Shown piece by piece: positions 40,480 through 50,151 of a DNA stretch of 64,000 nucleotides. Origin of the DNA: Rhynchopus euleeides (lineage: Eukaryota > Euglenozoa > Diplonemea > Diplonemida > Diplonemidae); the NCBI GenBank assembly GCA_963210315.1, contig OY723302.1, forward strand, positions 806,001 through 870,000, written 5' to 3'. The position numbers were made by a program, and so were the translations under genes. Positions within the stretch are counted from its first letter, which is position 1. The number at the start of each line of letters is the position of its first letter. Under the pieces are notes generated by a model. That model was not told where the DNA came from. It worked only from the letters and a program-made list of their open reading frames with translations, and made no database searches.

Positions 40480-42528
40480 ATGGGCGTGCGCGAGAGGCTC
40501 GTCAACAGTAGAGCCGGGGAGTCTGTGCGGCCCTCCCCTTCGTTTGGGAGCCTGGTGCTTGAGAACATCCAGGCGGGGCAGCCGAACGCGCTGTCTCTGG
40601 GGAGCTCCGCCTCTGTCGAGAAGCTGAGCAACGAGGCTGCGGAGTCCGCGGCCTCCCCCACCGCGGGGGAGCTGATCGCCGCAGGTGGGGACCAGATCCC
40701 GCATTCCAACAGCGACTTCTTCCTCCACGAGGCGCCCCGCTATGACGAGGCCCCACTCACCCCGTGCTACTCACCGAAGCTGAAGAACGGCGACCCGCTC
40801 GTCATGAGCGTCAGCCACTTCAACCTCTCCATGGGGGTCGGCCTGGGCACCGACGGGTCCCCCACCGTCAGCAAATGGAGGCGTTGCACCGCCGCCGCAC
40901 TACAGATCCACCAGGATGGGAGGGAGCTCTTCCGGGAGGGGCAGTGCCTTTTCGGGCAGAGCTGCTATTCCCGTGCCAATGTCTACTTCACCAAGGCGAT
41001 TGAGCTGCAGGAGCTTCCGGAATACCTCTCTGCGCGTTCGATGTGCTGGCTCAAGCTGAATGAGCCTGCCCTCGCCCTGCAGGACTCGATGCAGGCCATC
41101 GAGAGGTCGCGGCGTGGCATCGAGAAGTATCTCGGTGGGGATAGGAAGAGGGAGCGGACCTTGTTCCTGGAGTACTACTACCGAAGGGGGTTGTGCTTTG
41201 CGAGGCAGGGCGGTGTGATGGGGTCGCAGCTTGCGCTGCACGACTTTAAGGTGGCGACCACGCAGTCTAACAAGCTGGGGTTTTGGTGCGGCACGAACCC
41301 TGAGGGGTGGGAGCAGAGACAGACCGATGTGACAGAAGAGTATGAAGATGAGACGCGGCAGATCGAGGAGCTGGATGAGGAGGAGCGCCAGGAATATGAG
41401 CAGGGGCGTGAGGCGCTGGAGGCTGTTCTGGCGCGTGCCCGGCTTGGGATTGTGTTGGATGAGATAACGGAGCTGAAGACGACCGTTGCGCAGGAGATGG
41501 CGGACAGCGATGAGTACAGCTTCTCCAACGCGTGGAAGGCAATGCCGATGAACCACCGCACCACCGACCTGCTCCTCCCCATCTCTCGAAACAACGAGAG
41601 CATCTCGCGCGTCTTCAAGGATATCGAGGGAGGGAAGCTGCTGCACTGCGCCGATCTTTTTGGGCTGCTGACGCTTGCCCGTGAGAAGCTGCTCCCCCTC
41701 GACAACATCGTGGAGGTGACGGTGCCGGAGGGTGCGTCGGTGCGGATCATCGGGGACATCCACGGGCAGCTGCACGACCTGCTGCACATCCTGCACCTCA
41801 CGGGGCTGCCGTCGGAGCACAACATCATCATCTTCAACGGCGACTTTGTGGACAGGGGTGCCTATGGGATAGAGTGCGTCTCCGTGCTGCTCCTGCTGAA
41901 GGTCGCCTACCCCGACCACTTCCACATGGTGCGGGGAAACCACGAGGACCACGCGGTGAACGAGCAGTACCACTTCTTGGCAGAGCTGCTCGTGAAGTAT
42001 GGCTCGTGTGACCTCTACCACGCGATACAGGCCGTCTTCAAGCACCTCCCCGTGGCGCATGTGCTGAACAAGGAAGTGTTTGTTGTGCACGGTGGGATCC
42101 CCGGCCCCGACGTGACCCTGCAGCATGTGCAGGGCCTGGACCGGCATGTGGACGTGCCGGAGGAAGGCCCCATCACCAACATGCTGTGGAGCGACCCTTG
42201 GGATGAGCCAGGCGAGGGGCACAGCGCGCGAGGCAGAGGGGTGCTGTTTGGGCCGGATCACACGGATGCGTTCCTGGAGCTGAACGGGCTTAAGTTTGTG
42301 GTGCGGTCGCACGACGTCACGGCCTGCATGGAGACGGGGCACGCGTCGCACCACAGCGGGAAGTGCATCACTGTGTTCTCCGCACCGAACTACTGCAACT
42401 CCTTCGGCAACAAGGCTTCGATTCTCAACATTGACCACAAAATGAACCCATGGTTCACCACATTTGGCTCCACTCGGCCACCTGCGGGTGTTCTCGACAA
42501 GGTATGCAACAGAGCGGCGCTGTACTGA
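40480..42528 (+). CDS. PPP-family serine/threonine phosphatase with N-terminal TPR-like region (PP5-related)
   Basis: 682 residues from the ATG at 40480. The N-terminal about 140 residues are not recognisable. A TPR-like helical region follows (about 142-262: GRELFREGQCLFGQSCYSRA, YFTKAIELQE, ALQDSMQAIE), then an acidic stretch rich in Glu/Asp (about 280-310). The PPP catalytic domain (about 380-660) has the three signature motifs GDIHGQ (425-430), GDFVDRG (454-460) and RGNHED (485-490), and later HGGIPG and SAPNYCNSFGNKASIL. All metal-binding residues appear present, so it should be an active Ser/Thr phosphatase. TPR plus PPP is the PP5 layout, but the unique N-terminus and long TPR-catalytic spacer make it longer than PP5 (about 500). 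AAG|GTATGC near 42501 could be a splice donor, so the last eight residues are uncertain. Confidence 0.85.
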   Translation: MGVRERLVNSRAGESVRPSPSFGSLVLENIQAGQPNALSLGSSASVEKLSNEAAESAASPTAGELIAAGGDQIPHSNSDFFLHEAPRYDEAPLTPCYSPKLKNGDPLVMSVSHFNLSMGVGLGTDGSPTVSKWRRCTAAALQIHQDGRELFREGQCLFGQSCYSRANVYFTKAIELQELPEYLSARSMCWLKLNEPALALQDSMQAIERSRRGIEKYLGGDRKRERTLFLEYYYRRGLCFARQGGVMGSQLALHDFKVATTQSNKLGFWCGTNPEGWEQRQTDVTEEYEDETRQIEELDEEERQEYEQGREALEAVLARARLGIVLDEITELKTTVAQEMADSDEYSFSNAWKAMPMNHRTTDLLLPISRNNESISRVFKDIEGGKLLHCADLFGLLTLAREKLLPLDNIVEVTVPEGASVRIIGDIHGQLHDLLHILHLTGLPSEHNIIIFNGDFVDRGAYGIECVSVLLLLKVAYPDHFHMVRGNHEDHAVNEQYHFLAELLVKYGSCDLYHAIQAVFKHLPVAHVLNKEVFVVHGGIPGPDVTLQHVQGLDRHVDVPEEGPITNMLWSDPWDEPGEGHSARGRGVLFGPDHTDAFLELNGLKFVVRSHDVTACMETGHASHHSGKCITVFSAPNYCNSFGNKASILNIDHKMNPWFTTFGSTRPPAGVLDKVCNRAALY

Positions 42529-43095
42529 TCAGTATCCAGCTTTGAGTGGTGTGAATATCACAGCCTCTTGATGGTCCTTGAGTGTGCTGCTGTTACATCC
42601 ACCAGCTGAGCCCCGCCCCTTATCTTGTGTGCACAGAGCTTGCAAAAAATAAATGCCTTGCTCTGTGTCAGGCGTGTATCTATTTCACGGAATGAAAATA
42701 GGAATTTGGGGGGGAAATATTTTTTTGCACTATTTTTTTGCACCTTTTTCCTTTGGATTTTATTGTGACCCTACTTGGTATTGGCAGAAAATTTTTATGT
42801 TCCCGGTCTTGGAGGTGCTCAAACATTCAAAAGAACACATTTTCCGTGGCCAAAAAATTTTTTGCACCCGGAGGTGGGGATGGGGGTGGTGGTCACTACT
42901 TTTTTGCACCATTTTGCTTTGGGTTTTATTGTGACCCTACTTGGCATTGGCAGAATTCTTTTATGTTCCCGGTCTTGGATGTGCTCAAACAGTCAAAAGA
43001 ACACATTTTCCGGGTGCAAAAAAATGTTGCACCTGGGGGGTGGAGAGGGGGGTCGGAGGGCGGTGGTGTGAGAGGCTTGCTCTCGAGCTCAAACC
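42529..43095. other. Intergenic DNA with a 166-bp tandem duplication
   Basis: No gene is seen. From about 42725 to 43060 two diverged copies of a 166-bp unit follow each other. Each has TTTTTTGCACC(A)TTTT, then TATTGTGACCCTACTTGG, ATGTTCCCGGTCTTGGA and AAAAGAACACATTTTCCG. The anchor GTGACCC occurs at 42765 and 42931. The repeat is A/T-richer than its surroundings. Confidence 0.6.
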
Positions 43096-43319
43096 AACAG
43101 ATGTTCACTACCGTGGCCTCCGGCGGCTGGGGGGCTCCGCCCCCCAGACCCCCCTGTGGCGTGTCTTTGCGCGACAATTTATCGTCCCCCCATGCGACAT
43201 GTGCTATCTGTCAGTTGTGTTGTACTTGAGCGTATGCGACTATGGAGCCAGGCCAACAGACGTTCGCTACCGTGGCCTCCGGCGGCTGGGGGGCTCCGCC
43301 CCCCACACCCCCCTGTGGC
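43096..43319 (-). repeat. Two inverted copies of the hairpin repeat
   Basis: Two copies in reverse orientation, 43096-43159 and 43255-43319, about 159 bases apart. Both contain CCGTGGCCTCCGGCGGCTGG and the GGGGGGCTCCGCCCCCC hairpin, and end with CCCCCCTGTGGC. The sequence upstream on the repeat strand (about 43415-43365) shares ATCAGTGCTCGG and CCCAGCCTC with that preceding the copy at 481, so these two regions descend from a longer repeated unit. Confidence 0.85.
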
Positions 43320-44560
43320 ATGTGCCTGGTCTTGGAGCCAAGCCCTTGCGCGTACGGGGCTGCGGCATGTCGGTTCCAGCACCCTCGCGGGAGGCTGGGC
43401 CCGAGCACTGATCTCTAAGAGACGAACCACCTTGCGAATGCGATCGGGTTTGCGGGCTTGCGGCCATGACATCTCGAAAGGGTCGTCGTGGGCCCGTGAT
43501 CATGTTTCGGGTTCGACTTGGTGGGCATCCGTGGCGATTCGCGGAACCACGTGTATGTGTGCGAGGAAGCAAAGAGATAACACACCAGGAGCCACGCAGC
43601 ACCAGGTCGACCTGGATCTGATCGAGCTCAGGGGGAAGGAAGCACAGTCACCAAAGTGATATCACCGCCGGCCTCAACCACCAAACTGCAACCGCAGAAG
43701 TTCCGCTATTCTCACAAGGGAAGGCGCCCTGGGATGTAGCAGTGATTTGTGTGCAGCGCCATCAAGTGACACTGACCGCCTTGAACAGAGAGGTAGTGTA
43801 CAGATGGCGAGCAGTGGGAGGGCGTGCTGTGTCCTTCCACTTCCCCATCTACCTCCATTCGTTCACCGTTGTTGATAGCGATTTTTTCGCCATTTTTTCG
43901 AATCGTATGCATCGGTCAGGCCGAGTGAATCAAAATAGCGCAAAAATCACACCAAAATCTGTGTCTGAGGCACAGAAATCGTGCAAAAAAGCACCCAAAA
44001 AAAGTGCAAAAAAACCAAGATAGGATTTCGAAAATTGGCCAAAATACCCCCAAAATAGAGCCACACCTGCTCTGTGTGTCAGGCCAGGCCGAGCCCTACT
44101 CCGCCGGCTCAGCTCGACGCAATCATCATCGCCATCACTCTCCACCACACCACATCACACCCCCACAGCACGCACCGCATCCCTACCACTTCAACTTCAA
44201 ATAGAGGTTGGCACGCATGGGGTTGCACGTGACTGATGCTGGCCAAGCTATGCTTCCGTTGTGTCACATGCATAGGTGATGCTCACATTGCTTGAACCTG
44301 AACGAAAGGGGGCGGGAGTGGGGGGGGGGGGGTAGGGGGGGGTCACTGTTAAGGAAAAGTGGTAGACAAACGGCAATTTTTCCAACACCCCCATTCCTAC
44401 CCCCGGAGAGCCGATTTTTGGGTATCTGTTGGCCGATATGTGGTGGAAAACAGGTTTTAGGCCCATTTCGGTGGTTTCTGACACCCAGGAAGGCATTTTT
44501 TGCCCATTTTAATTTTTGTACCAGAACTTGTACCTCAGGGAAGTAGCGTAGCTTCGTCAT
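43320..44560. other. Intergenic region without recognised gene
   Basis: About 1.2 kb. It contains an A-rich block (CAAAAAAGCACCCAAAAAAAG, about 43983-44015) and a G-run at 44319-44331. Short open frames lack protein character. Nothing else is identified. Confidence 0.4.
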
Positions 44561-45290
44561 TTTTGACCACAACCACTGGGAAGAGGCATTGTTTCCAGTT
44601 CCGCATGCATATCGCCCACGAGGTTCTTCTGGAGCTCAAGGATGGTGAATTCATACTGGTGGAGCCCGCTCTCCTCGGCGAGATCCATCAATTCAGCACT
44701 CCGTTTCCTTCCCAGGAAGCTGCGGGTCTCGCCCTGTTTGTGGGCCCGGTACCTCCGGGAACGCTTCCTGAGCAGTTGTTTGGGGACGCGGTCGCTTCAC
44801 AAATGCGCACACATCCTCTGCCGAGGGTCAGGAGGATTTCCCCCCTCAGTTTCATTCACTATTCCGCTTGTGTTGAGCTGTGCGAGTGCCGTCACCGTTG
44901 AGGCTGTACACCTCGAAAGCGGCTGATCAGCTGTACTACCATTGACGAGAGGAGACCCCCCAGCCAGTCGTGCTCCACACCTGTTTGAGGTTGATCCACA
45001 CCGACCTCGGCTCACGTCAGCACGAGAGTACGAGCGCTGCAGTGGGGTACGTGTTCGTACACGGGCAACCGGGCCACTCTGCACCTTCACCACGGTGTGC
45101 TTCCGGTACAACAACCGGTACGTACCTTCCTGTGCGAGATCTGCGACCTGCGGCGCCGCCATCTCACATCAGGGCTTGCACCGCTGTTCCGATCGACTCC
45201 ACAGGAACTTCTCGGCAGCTTTGAAGGGTGAAACAGAGCTATTCTTGGCCCATTGCATGTTGATCGCGATGAGACCTTGCTCACGGGGGG
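44560..45290 (-). pseudogene. Possible decayed coding sequence, unidentified
   Basis: Minus-strand frames have moderately protein-like composition but are interrupted. One (45162-44797) begins MAAPQVADLAQEGTYRLLYR and continues for 121 residues. Just upstream another frame gives QGLIAINMQWAKNSSVSPFK before a stop. Downstream a third gives LMDLAEESGLHQYEFTILEL. The order of short frames is reminiscent of a rotted retroelement polyprotein end, but no catalytic motif is visible, so the identity is open and the region could be non-coding. Confidence 0.2.
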
Positions 45291-45489
45291 TGGGCTAGGT
45301 ACAAGTTCTGGGACGGAAAATTAGGATGGGGTCTGAGAGGGTAACAAGGCCACAGATCATGTTGTAGTGGGGGTATATCCGGGTTCCGACACATTCTGGA
45401 CCGGTTTTTCATATTTTTTTGACCCAAAAATGCCCTCCGAGGGAAAGTGGAATTTTGGGGTTTGTCCCCCCCAGTGACCCCCCCCTACT

Positions 45490-46344
45490 GGCATAGCTTC
45501 CGATAAGAATCCGACCCCCAGACCCCTCCGACCCCCGACCCCCGACCCCCCCTTAGCAAAACTACCCCCCCTCCAAAAAATCTCAGGGGTTTCCCGAGGA
45601 AACGCGGTTCCCCCCTCTCCTGCGTTGTTTGGGCTCCGTGCGGATCGTAGTGGGGTCACTTTGTTGGTGTAGGTGCCACAGAACACCTCTGAAATGCGGA
45701 TGTGGTTCCTTGAGAAAAGGGGGGTCGGAACCTCGGGGGTCGGAATCCGACCCCCGACCCCCCGACCCCCCATTCTTGCGGGGGTCAGGATCCGGAAGAT
45801 GGGGGTCTGAAAAATCAGTGGTCAAACTCGGGTCGGAATTTTCGCGTTTTTTCTCGGGGGTCGTAGATGGGGGTCGGAAACTAGGGGTTGGAATATGGGG
45901 GGGTCGGCCCCCCTCCCGACCCCCCACACGGGGTTTTCAAAACCCCGTTCTTTGGACTATTTGGAATTTGTGCGGATCGTAGTGGGGTCATTTCGTGGGT
46001 CTTGGGACCAAGCTTCAACGACGAAACATGGGTCTGGTCCAGGTACTGTCATGGGAGGACGTGACCGGGAGGCACACCAGGCCACCCCCACCACCCACCC
46101 AGCGGGACCCTCCCGACCCCCTCCTCGGGTTTTTCAAAAACCCGTTCTTTTGAATATTTGGAGTTTGTGCGGATCGCAGTGGGGTCATTTTTGACATGGG
46201 GTGCCTATTCACACCCCTTATTGGTGGTCCCCATCCAGGCCACATTCCTTAGGAAATAGTAAGGCGACCCCCTCCGACCCCCCCTCCCGACCCCCGACCC
46301 CCGACCCCTGCGACCCCCGACCCCCGCTTATCGGAAGCTATGCC
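45490..46344. mobile_element. TIR element (GGCATAGCTTCCGATAAG ends) with TACT flanks
   Basis: GGCATAGCTTCCGATAAG at 45490-45507 is repeated in reverse complement at 46327-46344. Both arms then run into C- or G-rich GACCCCCGACCCC sequence. TACT stands immediately outside each end (45486-45489 and 46345-46348), consistent with a 4-bp target duplication. However, the right TACT overlaps the start of the next element, so the duplication may be shorter (TA). No coding region was found. The interior contains copies of the GTGCGGATCGTAGTGGGGTC repeat. Confidence 0.5.
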
Positions 46345-46800
46345 TACTGGGGGGGGCTAAATAGAAGCCCCCCCCCCCTTGTATTCGGCGTAGGATCGAG
46401 TTTTTTTGGGGGTTTTCGAGGGCCCAAAATTTTAGGCAATTTTTGCAGTGGGTGGCCAAATAGAAGGGGGGGTCAAATACAAGGGGGGGGGGGGCTTGTA
46501 TTCGGCGGAAGCCGAATTTTCCAAATTTTGGTGAATTTTGCCCCAGGTGACCTCGTGGAATCGCGATTTTCGCCTTCCATTGCACTATTCGGAATCCGTG
46601 CGGATCGTGGTGGGGTCATTTTGTGGGTGGAGGTGCCAAGTTTCACTCATGAAATGTGGGTCTGGTTTGGCTCCTGATAATGGGAGGATATTCCCGGGAG
46701 TCAGCAACCTGCGATGACCCCCACACTGGTGTCCAAAACCCCGTTCCTTTGAATGCTTGGATTCCGTGCGGACCGCAGTGGGGTCATTTTGACCATGGGG
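45625..46800. repeat. Dispersed GTGCGGATCGTAGTGGGGTC repeat, five copies
   Basis: Copies of a degenerate unit are centred at about 45645, 45975, 46170, 46600 and 46775. Most have CCCCGTTCTTTGAATATTTG a few dozen bases before, then CCGTGCGGATCG(T/C)AGTGGGGTCATTTT. Spacing is irregular. The last two copies lie inside the next TIR element, so the unit was amplified across element borders or belongs to both elements. Confidence 0.6.
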
Positions 46801-46989
46801 TGCCTGTTATGACTGGAAAAACAGGCTGAAAATTTGAAATTTGGCTGAAATTCGGCTTCCGCCAAATACAAGCCCCCCCCCCCTTGTATTCGGCGAAAAA
46901 TTTTATGGATTTCGAATTTTCAGACCCCCCCCTTCTAATAGGCCCCCCCCCTTGTATTTGACCCCCCCCTTCTATTTAGCCCCCCCCAG
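46347..46989. mobile_element. MITE-like element, 643 bp, TIR CTGGGGGGGGCTAAATAGAA, TA flanks
   Basis: The left tip CTGGGGGGGGCTAAATAGAA (46347-46366) is perfectly matched by the reverse complement of the right tip ending at 46989. TA lies outside both ends (46345-46346, 46990-46991). Inside each arm are the words CCCCCTTGTATTCGGCG and GGGTCAAATACAAGGGGG in inverted arrangement, so the arms are multi-hairpin. No coding potential was seen. The TA target and small size suggest a Tc1/mariner-type non-autonomous element. Confidence 0.75.
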
Positions 46990-46991
46990 TA

Positions 46992-47528
46992 GGGCTAAGT
47001 TGGCATGATACGCGTTTCAGAGCACCTTTTTGGCGGGGGCGATACGTGATACGTATCCGATACGGCAACGGCGCTGATACGGCAGGCATGCCCCCGAGCC
47101 CCTTTCTAGACACGTATCTGATACGGCGTCTGAATAAGGTGTTCAGTGATCTCGTGCCTGTTCAGGCAGATAGGGCAGCTGCCCCACCTATTTAATTTCA
47201 GTCCGAAACCTTGGTAGGGCAGGCCTGACCAGCCTGCCCTACCAGAATAATATTTCTGATCTGCCCCCGCCCCCTGGGCCCAGGGAGCAGGGCTATTCCG
47301 AACTATTGTCCCAATGACCCACCGAATTTGGTCAGGTGCTTGACTGAAGTCAGCCTGAGAATACATGTTCACTACCGTGGCCTCCGGCGGCTGGGGGGCA
47401 ATCTGCTGGCTCCTGGGTATGGGGACCGAAAACACTGACCCCATTCAGTGATACGCGAGACGCGAATTGTGATACGTGATACGTATCTGATACGCGATAC
47501 GTATCACGTATCACGCCAACTTAGCCCT
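46992..47528. mobile_element. MITE-like element, 537 bp, TIR GGGCTAAGTTGGC, TA flanks
   Basis: Perfect 13-bp terminal repeats GGGCTAAGTTGGC / GCCAACTTAGCCC at 46992 and 47528, with TA outside each (46990-46991 and 47529-47530). Subterminal regions are full of GATACGTGATACGTATC-type palindromes. A truncated copy of the hairpin repeat lies inside (47365-47399, minus orientation). There is no transposase. It shares its left TA with the preceding MITE. Confidence 0.8.
47365..47399 (-). repeat. Truncated hairpin repeat copy
   Basis: Only ATGTTCACTACCGTGGCCTC, the CCGGCGGCTGG part and the first GGGGGGC of the hairpin remain. The sequence then departs into unrelated DNA exactly inside the hairpin, as if broken there. 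Confidence 0.75.
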
Positions 47529-47530
47529 AG

Positions 47531-50151
47531 GGGGGGGGGGTAGCGGGTCGGCCTGCAACATGTGCATCTATTTATCGCATCACGAGCTGCATGCTCTGTG
47601 CGGCTTCCGCTCCTTGAAAGCACATCCCTGCCCTTCGAGGCTGTGGTGGGGTATACCACCCAGAGTTCCGCAGTCCGTGCGCCCGACCCCCCCATAACTA
47701 AACAAGAAGATTCACGCCGTGCCCTCTGCAGGGCGACATCATTTTTATAAAGTGGCAGTCTCAACCTAACCGTGCTATATCGCCCACTCTGTGACGAAGC
47801 GTGTGCTGATCGCATCAAAGGAATATGGCTCTCTCCCTGCCCGACAGTCATCCGCTGCGACAAGATTGCCGTGCGTGATGTGCCATTGTGTGTGCCCGCC
47901 TGTTCTTCTCGAGACACCAGGGATTGCAACGCTAGTGCACCTCGGTGCGATCCACACTGCCTATGTCCATGTCTGTGTGAGGTGGGTGGGGGTGGAGGGG
48001 AGGGGGGGGGGGGGTGAAAAATGGTAGTCCAGATCTGTTCTCCCACAGTTTGCTGGACAAGGGGGGGGGGTGTGAGATGTCTACAATAAATCGAAAGGGG
48101 TGCATTTTTCGCCAGAGGGGATGAGGTTATTTCTCTGCTGCTCCGTTCCCCCCCCCCCTCCCCCCCGACAAAGTTCGATGTTTCTCCAGAGACAAAACGG
48201 AGGAAGCTCTCACCCTCCCAAAAAGCTGCAGCATAGGAGGCCCACCCCATCGGATCGAACGAAACCCAGGCGATTTCCCTTCGGCTGGCAATAACTCTTT
48301 GAATGATTTTCGAACGATCTTGGGCCGTGTCCAGGTCCGACGCAGTGAAGGGGCCCTGCCTCGAAGGCATATATAGATGGAAGGGAGGGAAGGGGAAAAC
48401 AGGTCCATATATCCCCCTCTGTGTGTCACACTGCGCCAAGTGCCGACACCTAAACTGTGTTAAATTGTGACGAGAGAAAGAGAGAGAGGGGGCGGGGGCG
48501 GGGGCATATCGCTTTTTGTGATACACGTTTAGAGTGAAAGGACAGCATTACGCACGACCCCAACCACCACTCCCGCTTCATGTGCGAGGGAGGATTAAGG
48601 CACACTATCGGCCACCCGGGAACCCCCATCCCCGGACTGGGCCCATGTTTTTTTTAGAATCTCCAGAACCCGCCACGCTGCCCCCCCCCCTCGTTCCTTC
48701 CCACCGCTAACACCGCCCCCTCCCCCCCTCCCCCCACCTGTCTGCGAACAAAGTTCTCGGACACAACCTACATATTGAGTGCAGGGGGTGAGCTGCCCAG
48801 CTCCCTACGCTTTACGTTTCTTCCACTTCACAGCCCCCCGCCCCCCCCCCCCCTTGTCTGCGAACGAGTGAGGGGAAGAGACGTCAGCCCCCATGCACCT
48901 CTTCTCTCTGCTGGCCTGTCTTTTACTGCCACACCCCACCCCACCCCCCACCCCTTCACTGCATGCCAACAATGCATGCTCCCTGCCACGCCTGCCTCAC
49001 CACCACCCAAGCGTCTGTATTCTGAGTGAGGAGAAGCGAATGCCTGGCTCTGTGCCTGCCTGTTCTCTGGGAGATGGGGTGGGGAGTGGGGGGGGAGAGT
49101 CTTCGTTTCTCGGAAAATTTTGTGACAAATTTTGGCGGTAGTTTCCTCCTCTCATGTTTAGGAGGGAGAGGGGAAGGGGCCCGGTGCCTGCGCGCGTCAT
49201 GCCGTACTGAGGCTGCTTGGTGGGGCTAGTCGCAGCAGGTTCTGCTTTGTTTAGGAGGGAATTAAACAAAACAAAACGCGCCGTTTACACCACCGTAGCG
49301 AAGACCCTCCCCCCCTGTACAGCCCTCCCCTTCTCCCCAGAGAGAAGCCAATACAGAGCGCAGGGGAGAGCGTCAGGAGTCAGCCCCGTTTCTCTTCATC
49401 TCTTACATCCCCTCCCCTCCCTCCCCTCTCCGGCGGGATTATCAGCTCTCTACCCAGGCTTTTCTGCGGCGGGGGGGGGGGGGGGGGTGATATTTTGATC
49501 GACAAAAAAAATGTCCTGCATAAACAAATGGGGAGGGGTTAGCCTTCGGGCTGGGGTGGGGTGGTGCAGGGGGGGATGTACAGCAGGCATTGTCCAAACT
49601 AGGCAATTGGGGGTTCACCCTGCCCCAGCAGCAGGCAGGGGGGGGGGGTGGGGGAGGGCACGCGCTGGGATGTGTCAGAACCCAATTATCCCCTTGTGTT
49701 ATTTCGCACCGATTCAGGGGGGTGGAAGGGGGGGGGGAGGGTGCCCTCACTCACCCAGGTGATGTTGACGGGAGGGGATATGGAGGCATGGAGGCGAGTG
49801 TGGGTGTGCATTGGGGGATAAGGAGGGGGGGGGAACACAGGCGTGCCCGGCAAGGGGAGAAAAAAGTGGAGTTCTCCGGTGGAATGGCCCCCATCCCCCC
49901 AGTTGCAGCCATCACCCGCACACCCTCTGCCAACGTTTCTTTGACAATGTGCCGCAACGTCCTCCTCCCTCTCTCTCTCCTGTCCCCTCACCCCCTTCCC
50001 AACTGACGCCGCCACCGCCACACCCCCCCAGGCAGGTTTTTTGCACAGAAAGTGAGACAGCAAGATTGCTTTTCTCTGGCGATTTCCCTGTGCACACCAC
50101 TGCGCTAGGCGTCTCGCACGTCCGGCGGTGGTCGGTGCCAAGAGACTTAGC
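47531..50151. other. Intergenic region upstream of the oxygenase-like gene
   Basis: About 2.6 kb without a supported gene. G-runs occur near 47527-47540, 48001-48014, 48060-48070, 49470-49487 and 49639-49650. C-runs occur near 48150-48165 and 48840-48853. The long minus-strand frame at 47504-48526 is low in protein character and crosses several of these runs. A TATATAGATG motif at about 48369 and CT-rich tracts near 49970 are the only promoter-like features. Confidence 0.45.

Noticed and set aside
47504..48526. 340-codon minus-strand frame
   Set aside because: Crosses poly-G/C runs, has no recognisable domain and has composition unlike the confirmed genes.
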